From the NCBI GenBank assembly GCA_964019155.1, contig OZ025242.1, forward strand, positions 24,304,546 to 24,368,545: a DNA stretch of 64,000 nt, read 5' to 3'. Positions 38,002 through 49,099 of the stretch are shown here, piece by piece. The position numbers and the translations under genes were made by a program. How positions within the stretch are numbered: position 1 is the stretch's first letter; the number at the start of each line of letters is the position of its first letter. Source of the DNA: Osedax fenrisi. Lineage: Eukaryota > Annelida > Polychaeta > Sabellida > Siboglinidae. The notes below the pieces were generated by a model. The model was given only the letters and a program-made list of their open reading frames with translations, did no database searches and had not been told where the DNA came from.

Positions 38002-38049
38002 TATACGTCAAAGATACTACGAAGTCCTTCGGACGATCTTTGTATACGT
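38002..38049. mobile_element. Micro-hairpin insertion beta-2 with 7-bp target duplication
   Basis: The 34-bp insert (38009-38042) begins CAAAGATACTACG and ends CCTTCGGACGATCTTTG. Its ends pair as CAAAGAT/ATCTTTG and its centre as GTCC-TTC-GGAC. TATACGT flanks it exactly (38002-38008 and 38043-38049). It matches beta-1 at 15796-15829. Confidence 0.88.
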
Positions 38050-38676
38050 TGAGAATCCTCACTGGATATATACAGAATAATTGTCGTATTAGCGTATTAC
38101 TAATTATTGTAAAAATGGGGGTGTCACATCAAATTATACGCATATTTATAGAAATAAGAACGTCCAATAGAAACATGGAATGTTTCACCGTGACATATTG
38201 ATATATGTACACTATGCGAAAATATATTATATATACAATACATGGTGTAACATATTTAAATGTATTACTACATAAATACATTTATTGTTGAATGTGGTCC
38301 CCTTACTAAATTCCTATATTCACTTCTGCAAAGATAGACAGTATATCAAACTTAAAGCATCGATAAAAAGAGATTATATAAATGGGGGTGTAGTATCAAA
38401 TGTACACTTCGAAATTTCTCCTCACAAGTAAAGTCACAACACAGTGCTAAAGAGATATGAATCTGAGACGTTTATTAAATGATGTAATATATTTGTGTTA
38501 GTTGGTCGTATGTACATACGGCGTACAATGTTTGTAATTTGTTATTTAACTGATATGATTTATATATACATAATAATAGCTATATAGAGCTAGAGAGAAT
38601 TTCTCTCTAGATCTATGATATATATATATATATATATATTATTAAAATATTCATTATAGTATATATATATATATAT

Positions 38677-38764
38677 ACTTGTGAGAGTGAACAATGATTC
38701 ACAGATGATTCATATATGTATACATGTATTAGTCATCTGTGAATCATTGTTCTCTCTCACAAGT
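38677..38764. ncRNA. Hairpin with 32-bp arms, pre-miRNA-like in size
   Basis: The left arm (38677-38708) begins ACTTGTGAGAGTGAACAATG; the right arm (38733-38764) is its complement with a single mismatch, around a 24-nt AT-rich loop. Size and shape fit a miRNA precursor, but near-perfect pairing equally fits a young foldback element. There is no evidence of expression. Confidence 0.3.
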
Positions 38765-39370
38765 GCATATATGCATGTAATATAGCATATTATATAGCAT
38801 ATTAATATAGCATATTAATGAATATTTTAATAATTATAATTATATATATAATTTAAATAATATACAAAACTAGCATAATAACATATACATAATGTATGAT
38901 ATGTTTAGATTTTATGCTATCTCGTAGAAATTCAACAGAATACTATTAATATTATTCTATGTATTATAGAAAAATAAATAGATCAATAATCAATAAAATA
39001 TAAGTATATATTTATATATTTATAAGTTTAGAAATATAAAAATATATTTATATAATATTAAATAAACTACATATTTATATATTATAATATATATATATAT
39101 ATATATATATTGTAATTGTTTCCATTATAAAAAAGGGAAAGCGCGAATCAAAGTTTGCAAATTTATCTGTATTAACAGACGTATATTAAAGCCTATTATT
39201 ATGTTATTAATTATAAGTGATATTCTTATACATTATATTTGATCATAAATACCGTTAACGATATTAAAAGATTTATATTTGGGTCATAGATGTATAGTTT
39301 ACCTAGGTCAAATAGAAATCTATAGGTTTGGTATACCATAATATAATATATATATATATATATATACATA

Positions 39371-39560
39371 TTATTATTATAAGATTTAGGCAATGCCAGG
39401 GTAATTATACAAGCAGTGTTGCTCATCGAGATAATTAACCTTTTATTAACATGATAAGTTTCATTATAGATAAGAATAATAAATAAATAATAATATTATA
39501 ATATTATGACTTCCTATTTACATATATATATGATAAATAATATAATGAAACTTATCATTA
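39371..39560 (+). repeat. Dispersed repeat, copy 1
   Basis: Shares GATAAGTTTCATTATAGATA, AATGCCAGGGTAATTAT-like and ACTTCCTATTTACATATAT-like blocks in the same order with 57291-57470 (which is in opposite orientation). It contains an internal inverted repeat, ATGATAAGTTTCAT and its complement, so it may be a MITE. Confidence 0.75.
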
Positions 39561-39649
39561 AACTAAATGTTATCATAATGTAATAATATAAATAAATAAT
39601 AAAATAATAAAATTAAAATCCAAGAAATACATCAAGAATAAAATAAAAT

Positions 39650-40255
39650 ATATTTGTTTATTTATATTGCTGATATATCCAATAAACTGATTTTTTTTAA
39701 ATTGATGAAAAAAAATTTCAACTTAAAACCATATCGAGAATATACAAATGTATCGATATAAAATATAACACAATACTATTAAAAAATAAAACATTCTAAT
39801 AATTATATATATAATTCATATATTTTTTATTAAATTTTAATTAAGTTATAAGCATATATCTAGAGGTCATATAAGTTCCTAATACGGACACTCTAGGTGT
39901 TATAATACGAACACCCTATAACTAATCAGCAAGCAGCGTATGAAATATTATGAATTTCATAAAAATCGCGTGAGTTATAATATTTATACAATCAATGAAG
40001 CTAAATCTAAAAATATTATTATTTAGATACTTAACTTGTATTATTAATTAGAAAAATAATAAAAATAAATAACTTATTAACTAATTAAATTATATTTAAT
40101 TATTCATAAAATTAATTATAAATAATTTAATTGTAATTTATCTGATTGGTTCATCAATAATATATAGTTTACCTATAGGTATACCACTATAGTGGTATAT
40201 AGGATGTCCGTATTATAACACAGGGTGTCCGTATTCAGACACGGGTACCGAATAC
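39650..40255 (-). mobile_element. DNA transposon family 2, truncated copy
   Basis: The reverse complement of the middle part of the complete family-2 copy (about 25560-25860), with the boxes CCTAATACGGACACTC near 39880 and GTGTCCGTATT near 40200-40235. Its end coincides closely with the inner boundary of the right arm of the inverted duplication. Confidence 0.7.
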
Positions 40256-40571
40256 AAAAAGTAGGTCAATGTACGTTCAAACGCAGTAAAACAATAAAAC
40301 ATTTGATCAAGGATAAAAACATAAATTAAACTTTACTATGGAATATTAACAAATCTAAATATGTACAAGTGACCTTAATTACGGACAATAGAAAAATATT
40401 GGCATTTTTAAAAGAATTATATAAGTATACGCATAATTTATTACATAGTATTCTAAAAGAAGACCCATTTGTGAATACACGTACCTCCATTACAATTAAA
40501 CGCCAAATGGGCGGGGCCTATCATATATTTATTATGCTGGCCCCTATTCTATTATTATGATAATAATTGCA

Positions 40572-40619
40572 CACGTGACACTAGAAGACACGTGATTACA
40601 AGTTAACGGGTATATATAA
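40572..40619 (+). promoter_or_regulatory. Core promoter of the right-arm inhibitor gene
   Basis: CACGTG E-boxes at 40572-40577 and 40589-40594 precede TATATATAA at 40611-40619, about 55 bp before the ATG. This mirrors the left arm. Confidence 0.65.
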
Positions 40620-40674
40620 CAGCGGTGTTCTAAGTTTAACGTTAAGATATATTATATTGACAACGGAATTGATC

Positions 40675-43156
40675 ATGATGATGAAAAGTTTAATATTATT
40701 ATTGGTAGTGAGCGCCTGTGTTTCTGTATCAGGTGAGTCATATTATATGTATATTCACACACACACATACATATATATATTATATTTTAATAATATAATA
40801 TTTTATCAAATGTATATTATATTATATTTTTAGATAAATTCCCTTCATTACAATAAAAGCAATACTATATAAACAATGTCATATCATTCAAATTTAAATA
40901 TTATACACGAACTAAATGTACTTATATAAATGAAGTATATAATCTGTTCTAATTTCAGTGAGCGCAAGATGTGAACTGACGAAATGTCCTCGTAGCTGCG
41001 AGAAGGACATGTACGTTACAGAGGTCACCGATAATAACGGGTGTGCCGTATGCAAGTGTATGGACCAGTGTCTTCAGTGTAGTAAAGCTAATCAGGGTTG
41101 TGTCCTTTTACATGTGAAGTGCGTCAGCTATCCATGTCCTCCTATCGGCGTGTGTGGTAAAGGTTATTATTCACTATTTCATCATTTATTATGTAATATT
41201 ATGTAATATTATGTATTGTTATGTAATATTAAGTAATAGTAAAGCCCGGGGGCTTTGGTAATAGTATATAATATTATATAATACACAATACTATGTCACA
41301 TTTATTGAATCACGATACACATTATGTATAAATAATATACAATATAAACACTGGATAACAATGTATACAAATACCGAATATATAAGTATACAATCTTTTA
41401 TATAATCTATATAGCTACTACATATTTATTATATTTAAATAATTGTATATAGGTATTATATGTATTCTTTACTTATTTCAAATAACTAACATATTTACAT
41501 ATTCACATAATGAAATTGTATTTTATTAACATTTTAAAGATATTTCATTAACAAAAATAAGGAATTATTGAATATAATAATATTTAATTTAAAAGCTTAA
41601 AATTACAAATATTCTTATAAATATGGATCAATCATAGTGCAAGTATTAGAATGTAAAATAATATACTAATAATATTTAAAAATTTGAAATTCAATTGAAT
41701 TGTATTTAAATATATACAATTATTGTAAAACTTCATTCCTACATCATCCTATCGAAGTAAGAGTTGTTATTACTTTCGAATTATATAAATAACAGTTTAA
41801 CGTTTACTATAATGAACACTTATTATAAGGGTTTATTTACATGGTCAACAAAAATGTCCGTAAAGAGTTATAATTCGATTATTAACTGATAACGAGGTCG
41901 TATAATTGACGAGTGTGACTTTTTATCACGAGTTGACGATTATCCAGATTATCGAGCACATTATTTACATCAGTGAAAAAGTGCCATTATTTTTTTAAAT
42001 GTCATATTTATCTTTTATCTAGTCAGTAATATATCTTTATTTGTGGTTAATAGTATTAACTTAATACATATGAACATAGATAGAACAATAGATAATATCG
42101 CATATTACCTTCTTTGTTCGGTTAATACGACTATTGTTATATCGAGTATACATTATTATTATGTATTATGTAAAATAACTTACGATTAATTCTGATTTAA
42201 GGTGGTATTTAGTGTATTACATGTAAAATATTAGGAAAAGATCTATTTATTAAATACAATATTTCATATTTATTTGTTCTTAAATGTGTTTGTTAAGATT
42301 CTATAAATATTACTCATTAATATCATAGTTATAGCGGTTGTCTATATATGTATATTTATATAAAATATACATATATAGGTTATATGGAAAATAGCTCTTA
42401 TCGTGATTTCTAAATATATTGAAAATTTGAAGAAAAAATATGCATTATTAAAAATTTACTAAATTAATTGCACACTAGTTTTTAAATATTTATTGTAAAT
42501 TTACACTCATGCAAGTAAAGAGTGAATAGTTCTTTTTACGAGTAATACATGTCTAAATAGGTATAATTTACAAGCTATAAGTCTATAAACCGGTTTATAG
42601 GCCTATAAGTCATATTTATTTAAAATATTATTTAATTGACTTATAATATATTATAGGACACTATAGTGTCCTTAACATATCCTTAAAAGTATAAATTAAC
42701 ATTACAAAATTAATATAAAGTTAAAATGTATTTATTTTAATAAATAATTAATTGAATAAACCACATTTTATAAATTATTTCAATTATTTCATCATTATAA
42801 TTTTGATGTTCAATATTTTATATTTTAACATATTTTGCACATTACACTTAAGCTGTTTTTTATCATAACATAGCCTATGTTACATAGGTATCGGAATATA
42901 GACTAATATTGTACCTTCTTTTAATATGATTTATTTATACCTATATGTATACCATATAAATATATTATATACCATAAACATTGTAGAATGTCCGAAGGGT
43001 CAAGTTTATAACGAATGCGCAAGTCCTTGCACTTTAACCTGTAAAAGCAGAAATCCAATATGCCCGGCAGTATGCAAAGCGAGATGTGAATGTCCTAGAA
43101 GTACACCCTACCTACAACAAGGGGAGTGCGTTAACGCTAAACAATGCGATGCCTGA
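40675..43156 (+). CDS. Secreted antistasin/TIL-type protease inhibitor, right-arm copy (three exons)
   Basis: Exons 40675-40732, 40959-41162 and 42987-43156 have exactly the same lengths (58, 204 and 170 nt) and splice phases as the left-arm gene, and encode 143 residues. The leader is MMMKSLILLLVVSACVSVS. The antistasin-like part reads TDNNGCAVCKCMDQCLQC and the TIL part has CPAVC where the left copy has CPTVC, followed later by LQQGECVNAKQCDA. All cysteines are kept. Donors are gtgagt and gttatt; acceptors are ttcag and tgtag. A possible AATAAA lies at 43285. Introns are much shorter than in the left copy because no LINE is present. Coding sequence has diverged less than the introns, which suggests that both proteins are under selection. 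Confidence 0.92.
41233..41264. mobile_element. Micro-hairpin insertion with 7-bp target duplication (delta)
   Basis: TAAAGCCCGGGGGCTTTG (41240-41257) lies between two copies of GTAATAG (the shared repeat can be extended to GTAATAGTA). GC-rich arms stand out in an AT-only stretch. The matching part of the left arm (near 34500-34560) has no such hairpin. Read on the other strand the insert begins CAAAG, like the beta family. Confidence 0.7.
42575..42611. mobile_element. Small hairpin between 9-bp direct repeats (zeta)
   Basis: CTATAAGTC occurs at 42575-42583 and 42603-42611, enclosing TATAAACCGGTTTATAGGC. The palindrome CTATAAACCGGTTTATAG spans the junction. The left arm lacks this hairpin, although alignment there is loose. 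Confidence 0.5.
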
Positions 43157-43489
43157 TTGACATATAATCACGTTTATATTCAAGTATTTATTTCTAAGTA
43201 CTTCACATGATAATAATGTTGATTTTATTGTAAATATCAATAATATTATTATCGATTCATTAGATTATCCTACTATATTTTATAAATAAAAAATAATAAC
43301 TATTTATTGTTCTTTTATGCATCTCGTAATATATATATATATTTATATATATAAATATATATATAATTAATCAGAAAAAAATACTAAAAACTACATAAAT
43401 ATATAAATAATAAATGAAGTAGGAATATTTATATTTATATACTAATACATTATTAATAATATTATTATATTAAGGATAAAGTGGCATTA

Positions 43490-44240
43490 AGGTGAGTTAT
43501 AAAGGAGGGATAATTGATATAGGTTAGCTATATCAATTAAAGGCACATGTTCGATTTTTAAAGGATGGTAAATGAAGGAAATTTAAGTATATATTCAATA
43601 TTGGTAGGCATAAAGAGGTAATTTGATGTATTTGTATTAGTAGGTCAGTCATATAATAAGGAGATGTAAAATAAAAGTATCTATGGGTGAGTGAAAGAAA
43701 TAAAGGAGAGAATTTGTATTAAAGATAATAGTTAGAGAGGATTGGGTGGAATTCTATAGTGATTGAGGATATTAATTACAATATATTCTATAGATGCATG
43801 CATAATGTGATTTAGGGATATTGAAGAATTTTAGGATGATATAATAGGTATGAAAAGTTGATAATACTAGAAAATATTAGGGAATTTATGAGGATAGTGG
43901 AATGATTGAGGTTATTAATTATAGCATATTTCGAATAGATGCATGAATAATGTGATTTAGGGATATTGAAGATTTTAGGATGATATAATAGGTATGAAAA
44001 GTTGATAATACTATAAAATATTTGGAAATTTGTGAGACTATTTTAGGGCGAGTTAAATACTTTCCTTTGCGATAAATGTTGATACTTTACTGATTTAGTT
44101 TCATTATTGATGTGGGGTTTGAGGTATAATTTATCATTCAGGGTAATACCATGATTCAGGACAAAGTAGATCGGTGATGTAGTGACTGTTGTTGATAACA
44201 GGAGTACATATAGGATATATAGGACACATATCTATGTATA
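43490..44240 (-). pseudogene. Degenerate LINE fragment in the right arm, partly tandemly duplicated
   Basis: The counterpart of 27700-28390. A block of about 150-165 bp (containing GTGATTTAGGGATATTGAAG and AATAGGTATGAAAAGTTGAT) occurs twice in a row at about 43740-44035, whereas the left arm has it once. Confidence 0.5.
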
Positions 44241-44251
44241 TTTGAAGAAGA

Positions 44252-44494
44252 TTGTTCGAAATAAGTCATGATATAATAGCTGAAGAACAGTCACATATTT
44301 GTAACGCCGCAGCGAATATTAATTATAACTGTGATCAGCTTTCTCATTATATGTCGACGAAAGATCTTAATAACTTAAAATACAATTTAAGTATGTTATC
44401 ATTATTAGAATTATATGGTAGATGTATAGTTAAAATCGTTGATAATTTAAAGTTATTACTTAATTCCATAACTAATAAATTTTATTTTATTTGA
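44252..44494 (+). other. Open frame of 80 codons, broken in the other arm
   Basis: A frame encoding about 80 residues is open here, while the left-arm counterpart (about 27490-27700) has a one-base deletion and stops. No domain is recognised. Loss in one arm and AT-rich content argue against a gene. Confidence 0.25.
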
Positions 44495-44929
44495 ATATGT
44501 GTAACTTTTGCTATGCATTAAATATGAACCCTATATTTGAATTACAATGATATAATATTAAAATAATAATATACTATTTTCATACTCCAAGATATCATAA
44601 AAAAACTGGTGACTTCTATATTAAGAGTTCATTTTATGCTAATAAATAGTCATTCTATATCTTAGTAACTTTTAAATTGATACAATTACCATAGAATTTA
44701 AACTTGATACTAGGAATAGTATACTCAATTATCTGTAAATATAAATTATCTATAAATCTCCCTCATTGGAAAAATATTATTTTGTTTATCTCGATAATTG
44801 TATTGAAAAATTCTATATATATAATGATAAAAATATACATTTCTCTGTATTATTGACCTTCTAAATTCCAATACTATTACAGATTATTTTCATAAATAGA
44901 GTAACACGTAGGTTAATTACCTATCAGTA

Positions 44930-45157
44930 ATAATAGCTCTACATCGATTGGCCATATTTTTGTATAATGGTAACTTTGATTATATTTCATCTGGTATTTT
45001 ACAATATGAATTTCCTGATCACTTGCCAATTTATATCTTAATGAAATCAAATAAAATACATATCAAATTTAAATATCACTTTCCAATTATATTGCACAAT
45101 ATGAATAATCCTAACATTATTTGTGCATTAAAATTGTATTACGAATATCCTATATAA
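44930..45157 (+). pseudogene. Possible LINE endonuclease remnant
   Basis: The frame contains SGILQYEFPDHLPIYILMK, which resembles the S-G-x-L-x-x-x-x-S-D-H-L-P-I segment near the end of APE-type endonucleases of LINEs. No flanking element is recognised. Confidence 0.35.
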
Positions 45158-46174
45158 TTCGGGAATTAACTTAATATTTAACAGATTAATAAATACTAAA
45201 AGTATAAATTAACTTTATAAAAAGGTATAATAGATACATGTTTGTATCACGTGATATATATATATATCAATTATTATATATGAACATACTAATTATTTAT
45301 ATCTATTTTTTGTAATAAATATTTATTTCGTAAATCTAAAACTAAATTGCAATATAAATATAAATGGATAGAAGCAAACAACATATGAAGAATGTTGAAT
45401 CCTTAAATTTCAATAGATATTAATGCGATAAATTCATATAATGAAGTTATTAAAAATATTAAAATTGTATTTTCTCTTCTAATTAAAATCAACACAAATT
45501 AAACATAATAAATTCATTTTTGAGTTTACTTAAACAAAAGTATAATGTAAATTTCCCGAATATTGTAATATAAGTAAAAATAATTAGATAATATTAAATT
45601 TAAACCTAAAATAATTAAAATATTTTTAAATAGACTCAAAAATATATGTACTTTTGAAACTGATAGAAACAATTCTTATATGTTAAAATTATGTGATAAT
45701 TTATATAATATTTTTAATTTATATTTATTTATAACTGGTAATTAAATATATAATTATAAAAATTTGCAGGTATGACTTTAGGAAAGATGTGCCCACTCAA
45801 TATATTTATTAATAATTTCAAATAGAATAAGTCCTTCATCCATCATCATCATACATCGCAGTCGATAGTATATCATATATACATATCATATCGTATTTTA
45901 GTTGTCCACGAATATCTTAAAAGTCATCCTAATGAGATTTGATAATGTCGTGGGTTCCATATGAGTTCATCTCGTGCTACCTCGTTGTTGCTTCTCCAGC
46001 AATTACGTACAGCTATTGTTACGGGTATATTTGTCGGTTACGTAATATTTCGATGATTCATTATAGGATACGTCTACTTTTTCTACGATGATACATACAT
46101 TTACATTACATTTTTCGGTTTTCGGACTGCAAACTGTGCTTATAAAGCAATCGGCCGTCCATATATATATTAAG

Positions 46175-49066
46175 TTAATGTTTCATATTAAATAGGTAGG
46201 TTTTCAGTAGTTTCTTGAAGTTGGGAGTTGATGGTGTAGTACGGATGGATGTGGGGAGAGTGTTCCACGAGTATGGGACGGATATTGCCCATGCTCGAGT
46301 GTTGGTTGAATGTAATTTGTGTTTAGGAGGAAGTTGAAGTAGAAACGTATTGGTGGAGCGTGTAGTGGTACTAGTTGGTAATTTAAGTTTGAGTAGGGAT
46401 GCTAGGTAGTCAGGAGAGTCATGGTGGATTGATTTATGAGCCAGTAGTAGAGTTTTATATAGGATTCTATGGCGTACAGGGAGCCAGTGGAGTTTAACTA
46501 AGAATGGAGATATATGAGTGTGGGAGTATTTTGGTATGTTGAATATACACCTAGCTATAGAATTTTGAAGAATTTGTAGTTTAGTAATATACGATGAGGG
46601 GGTATTATAAAGGATAAAATTGCAGTAGTCGAATAGAGGTAGGATGTAAGCAGAAGCTATAATAGTAGCAGTGGATATTGATATTGAATGACGAATAAGG
46701 CGTAGTGAATGTAGTTGATAGTTTAATAGTTTTGTTATGTGGGACAGTTGTCTGTAAAAATTAAAAGTATTGTCAAATATAACACCAAGATTTTTGACAT
46801 GGGTTGAGTACATGATGAGCTGTCCATTAATGTTAATTGGAGGGGGAGTTGGTAACGTTTTACTTCGGAGTGGAAGGTGAAGGAATATAGCCTCGGTTTT
46901 AATTGGGTTAAAGACGAGGGAGTTTATTGTGAGCCAGTTATGAATGGTGGTAATAGTAGAGGAGAGGATGTCGGGTGCAAAATTAACGTTTTCTGTACAT
47001 TTTACATAAAGTTGTATGTCGTCTGCATATGTATGGAAGCTAACTGGAGAATTCGAGATAAGGTGGAGAAGGGGAATTATGTAAATGTTAAAGAGTATTG
47101 GTCCAAGGACTGACCCTTGGGGAACACCGTGTGTTACAAGACGGGAAGATGAACGGGTTGAGTGAACTAAAACTGAGGAAGTTCGGTTGGTTATGAATGA
47201 GGATAGCCATTTGTGTGCAGTACCAGTGATACCTATAGATGTAAGACGGTGTATGAGAATCGTGTGGTCAATAGTGTCAAACGCAGAGGAGAGATCAAGT
47301 AGTGCGAGTATTGTGCCATTTTTGTTATCAAGGTTAGTGAGAATATCACTGGATATCTTCGCTAGTGCGGTTTCTGTTGATTTGGAAGGAAGATATGCAC
47401 TTTGGAAGATATGAGGGATTTTGTGTGATATTAAATAAGACGTTAGTTGTTTCGCGACGATTCGTTCCAAAGTTTTGGAAAATATCGACAGGTTTGAGAT
47501 TGGACGATAATTGTTGAGGCTCTGAGGGTCAAGGTTTGGTTTCTTAAGGAGGGGTGTAATGAGTGCATGTTTATAGGATGTTGGAAACGTACCGGATTCG
47601 AGGGATTCACAGAATATATTATTGAGAGGGATAGTGAGGGATTCAGTGATTTCGTGTAAAAGGGAAAGAGGAATAGGGTCAAGAGGAGATGAACTTTTAG
47701 TTGCTTTAAGAAGTGTGCCTATGTCTGACATGGAAGGGACTGAAAATACATTAAGTGAGTGAGTTGGCATGGTGGGGGTTATTAAAGTGGTATATCGTGG
47801 GAGATTGCTGAGAGTACGTGTAAGCTTATGATGGAAATAGTCATCAAAAAGTTGATGATAAGGTGTCTGGTGGAAAGTCGGGTAAAATTTTCTTTTTATT
47901 ACGCCCAAGGAGTTTCGAACAAATGGTGAACGTTTTCTTTTGATCTGATGAGCATGATTCCAGAGAGGCAGTAATATGAAGCGATTTTGCAATTAAGAGA
48001 TCACGTCTATGTTTGGACTTGAACAGTTGATAAAGCGCAAGAATAGATTCAGATTTTGATTTAATCAATTTCTTTTCAAGTGTACGCAATTTACGCTTTT
48101 GTTTTAGGAGTGCGAGGGTATACCAGGAAGTGTCAAGTCTAAGGAAGGATTTTTTAATAATTATTGGAGCGTGGGAATCGAGGGTACTTGAAAGAGTGGT
48201 AAATAATTCATCAGGTGAGTTATGTGGGAGGGTTAGGAAGTCTCTGATGAAATCGTGAGTGTTGATGATTTTTGTTTTGCGGAAAGAACGAGTGATAGTG
48301 GGGTGGGGAGGTTTAAGGGATTGGAGGGTAAAGAATATAATGTGATGATCAGAAATACAAGGGCCAACAGAGTGAGAACAAATCAAGTTGGATGACTTAT
48401 GGGAAATGAGGAGATCGAGTGTATTCCCATATTTGTGTGTGGGGTAAGTATTATGAAGTTTAAGATTGGAGGATGACAGTATATTGAGTAGAGATTTAGA
48501 ATGATTAGTTGATAGGTTAGTAGCAATATTAAAATCACCTATAATGATATTAGATTCAGACATTAGATGGGTGAATGAATAAAATTCAGAGAGGAATAAA
48601 GGAATTGAGGAAGAGGGGGTCGGTAAAAAAGTGATATATTAAAAGTCTTGGAGTATGGGGGACTAATGGAACAGGTAAACGCCTCAGAGTGATCATTATT
48701 ATGGTCACGTAGAGGGGATACATGAAGGGAGGATTTAAAGATAATGCCAATACCTCCTCCATAATTATTGGTATTACGTCTAGGTAAATGAGAAAAAGAG
48801 TAAGGACCAGTGTTCAGAGATGATATAAGGGGTATGTCATCAGGCATAATCCATGTTTCAGTGATGAATATAAGATCAAGGTCATGTTCTGCAGCAAGTT
48901 CTAAGATAAGTGGAATCTTGTTACGGATGGAGCAGGTGTTTAATAATGCAGATTTAATTAGGCAGTTATGGCGTTCTGGGGAAGATGGGGACAATGGAGT
49001 TAAAAGTGTAGATGGGGATTGCAGTGTGTGAATGGTCAGATTTGTGGAAGTGGTTTTGCAAAGCAT
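46175..49066 (-). pseudogene. LINE ORF2 (endonuclease plus reverse transcriptase), two frameshifts
   Basis: The first part has the APE-type endonuclease start (NTCSIRNKIPLILEL, FITETW, NNYGGGIGI), the second GDFN and SDHH, and the third the reverse transcriptase with LLDLSSAFDTIDH, GVPQGSVLGPILFNIY and HTYADDIQLY, then a C-terminal domain ending LKTYLFNMKH. Together they correspond to about 950 residues, normal for CR1/L2-group proteins. All catalytic signatures I can identify are present, so the two indels are the main visible damage. Confidence 0.88.
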
Positions 49067-49099
49067 ATTTTTATTTGTGTGGACTTTTGGAATTGAGTG

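Larger units (their letters stand above)
35431..40299. other. Spacer between the arms of the inverted duplication
   Basis: No gene is supported. It holds an (ACTAT)n tract, several (TA)n tracts, a micro-hairpin insertion, a long perfect-looking hairpin, a dispersed repeat and a family-2 transposon fragment, listed separately. The two inhibitor genes point away from it, so both promoters border this spacer. Confidence 0.6.
40300..44605. repeat. Right arm of a large inverted duplication
   Basis: Reverse complement of 27365-35430 without the LINE and SINE found there. It has its own changes, including small hairpin insertions at about 41233-41266 and 42575-42611 and a tandem duplication at about 43740-44035. 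Confidence 0.9.

Noticed and set aside
38009..38042. Self-cleaving ribozyme (hammerhead-like) in the beta hairpin
   Set aside because: The CUGANGA and GAAA core segments of a hammerhead are missing. Exact 7-bp flanking repeats at both copies favour an inserted hairpin.
40184..40210. TATACCACTATAGTGGTA palindrome between TATAGG copies
   Set aside because: The repeat is 6 bp, TA-rich and overlaps the palindrome, so chance is likely.
46877..47682. Open frames inside the minus-strand LINE on both strands
   Set aside because: They are shadows of the reverse-transcriptase frame.
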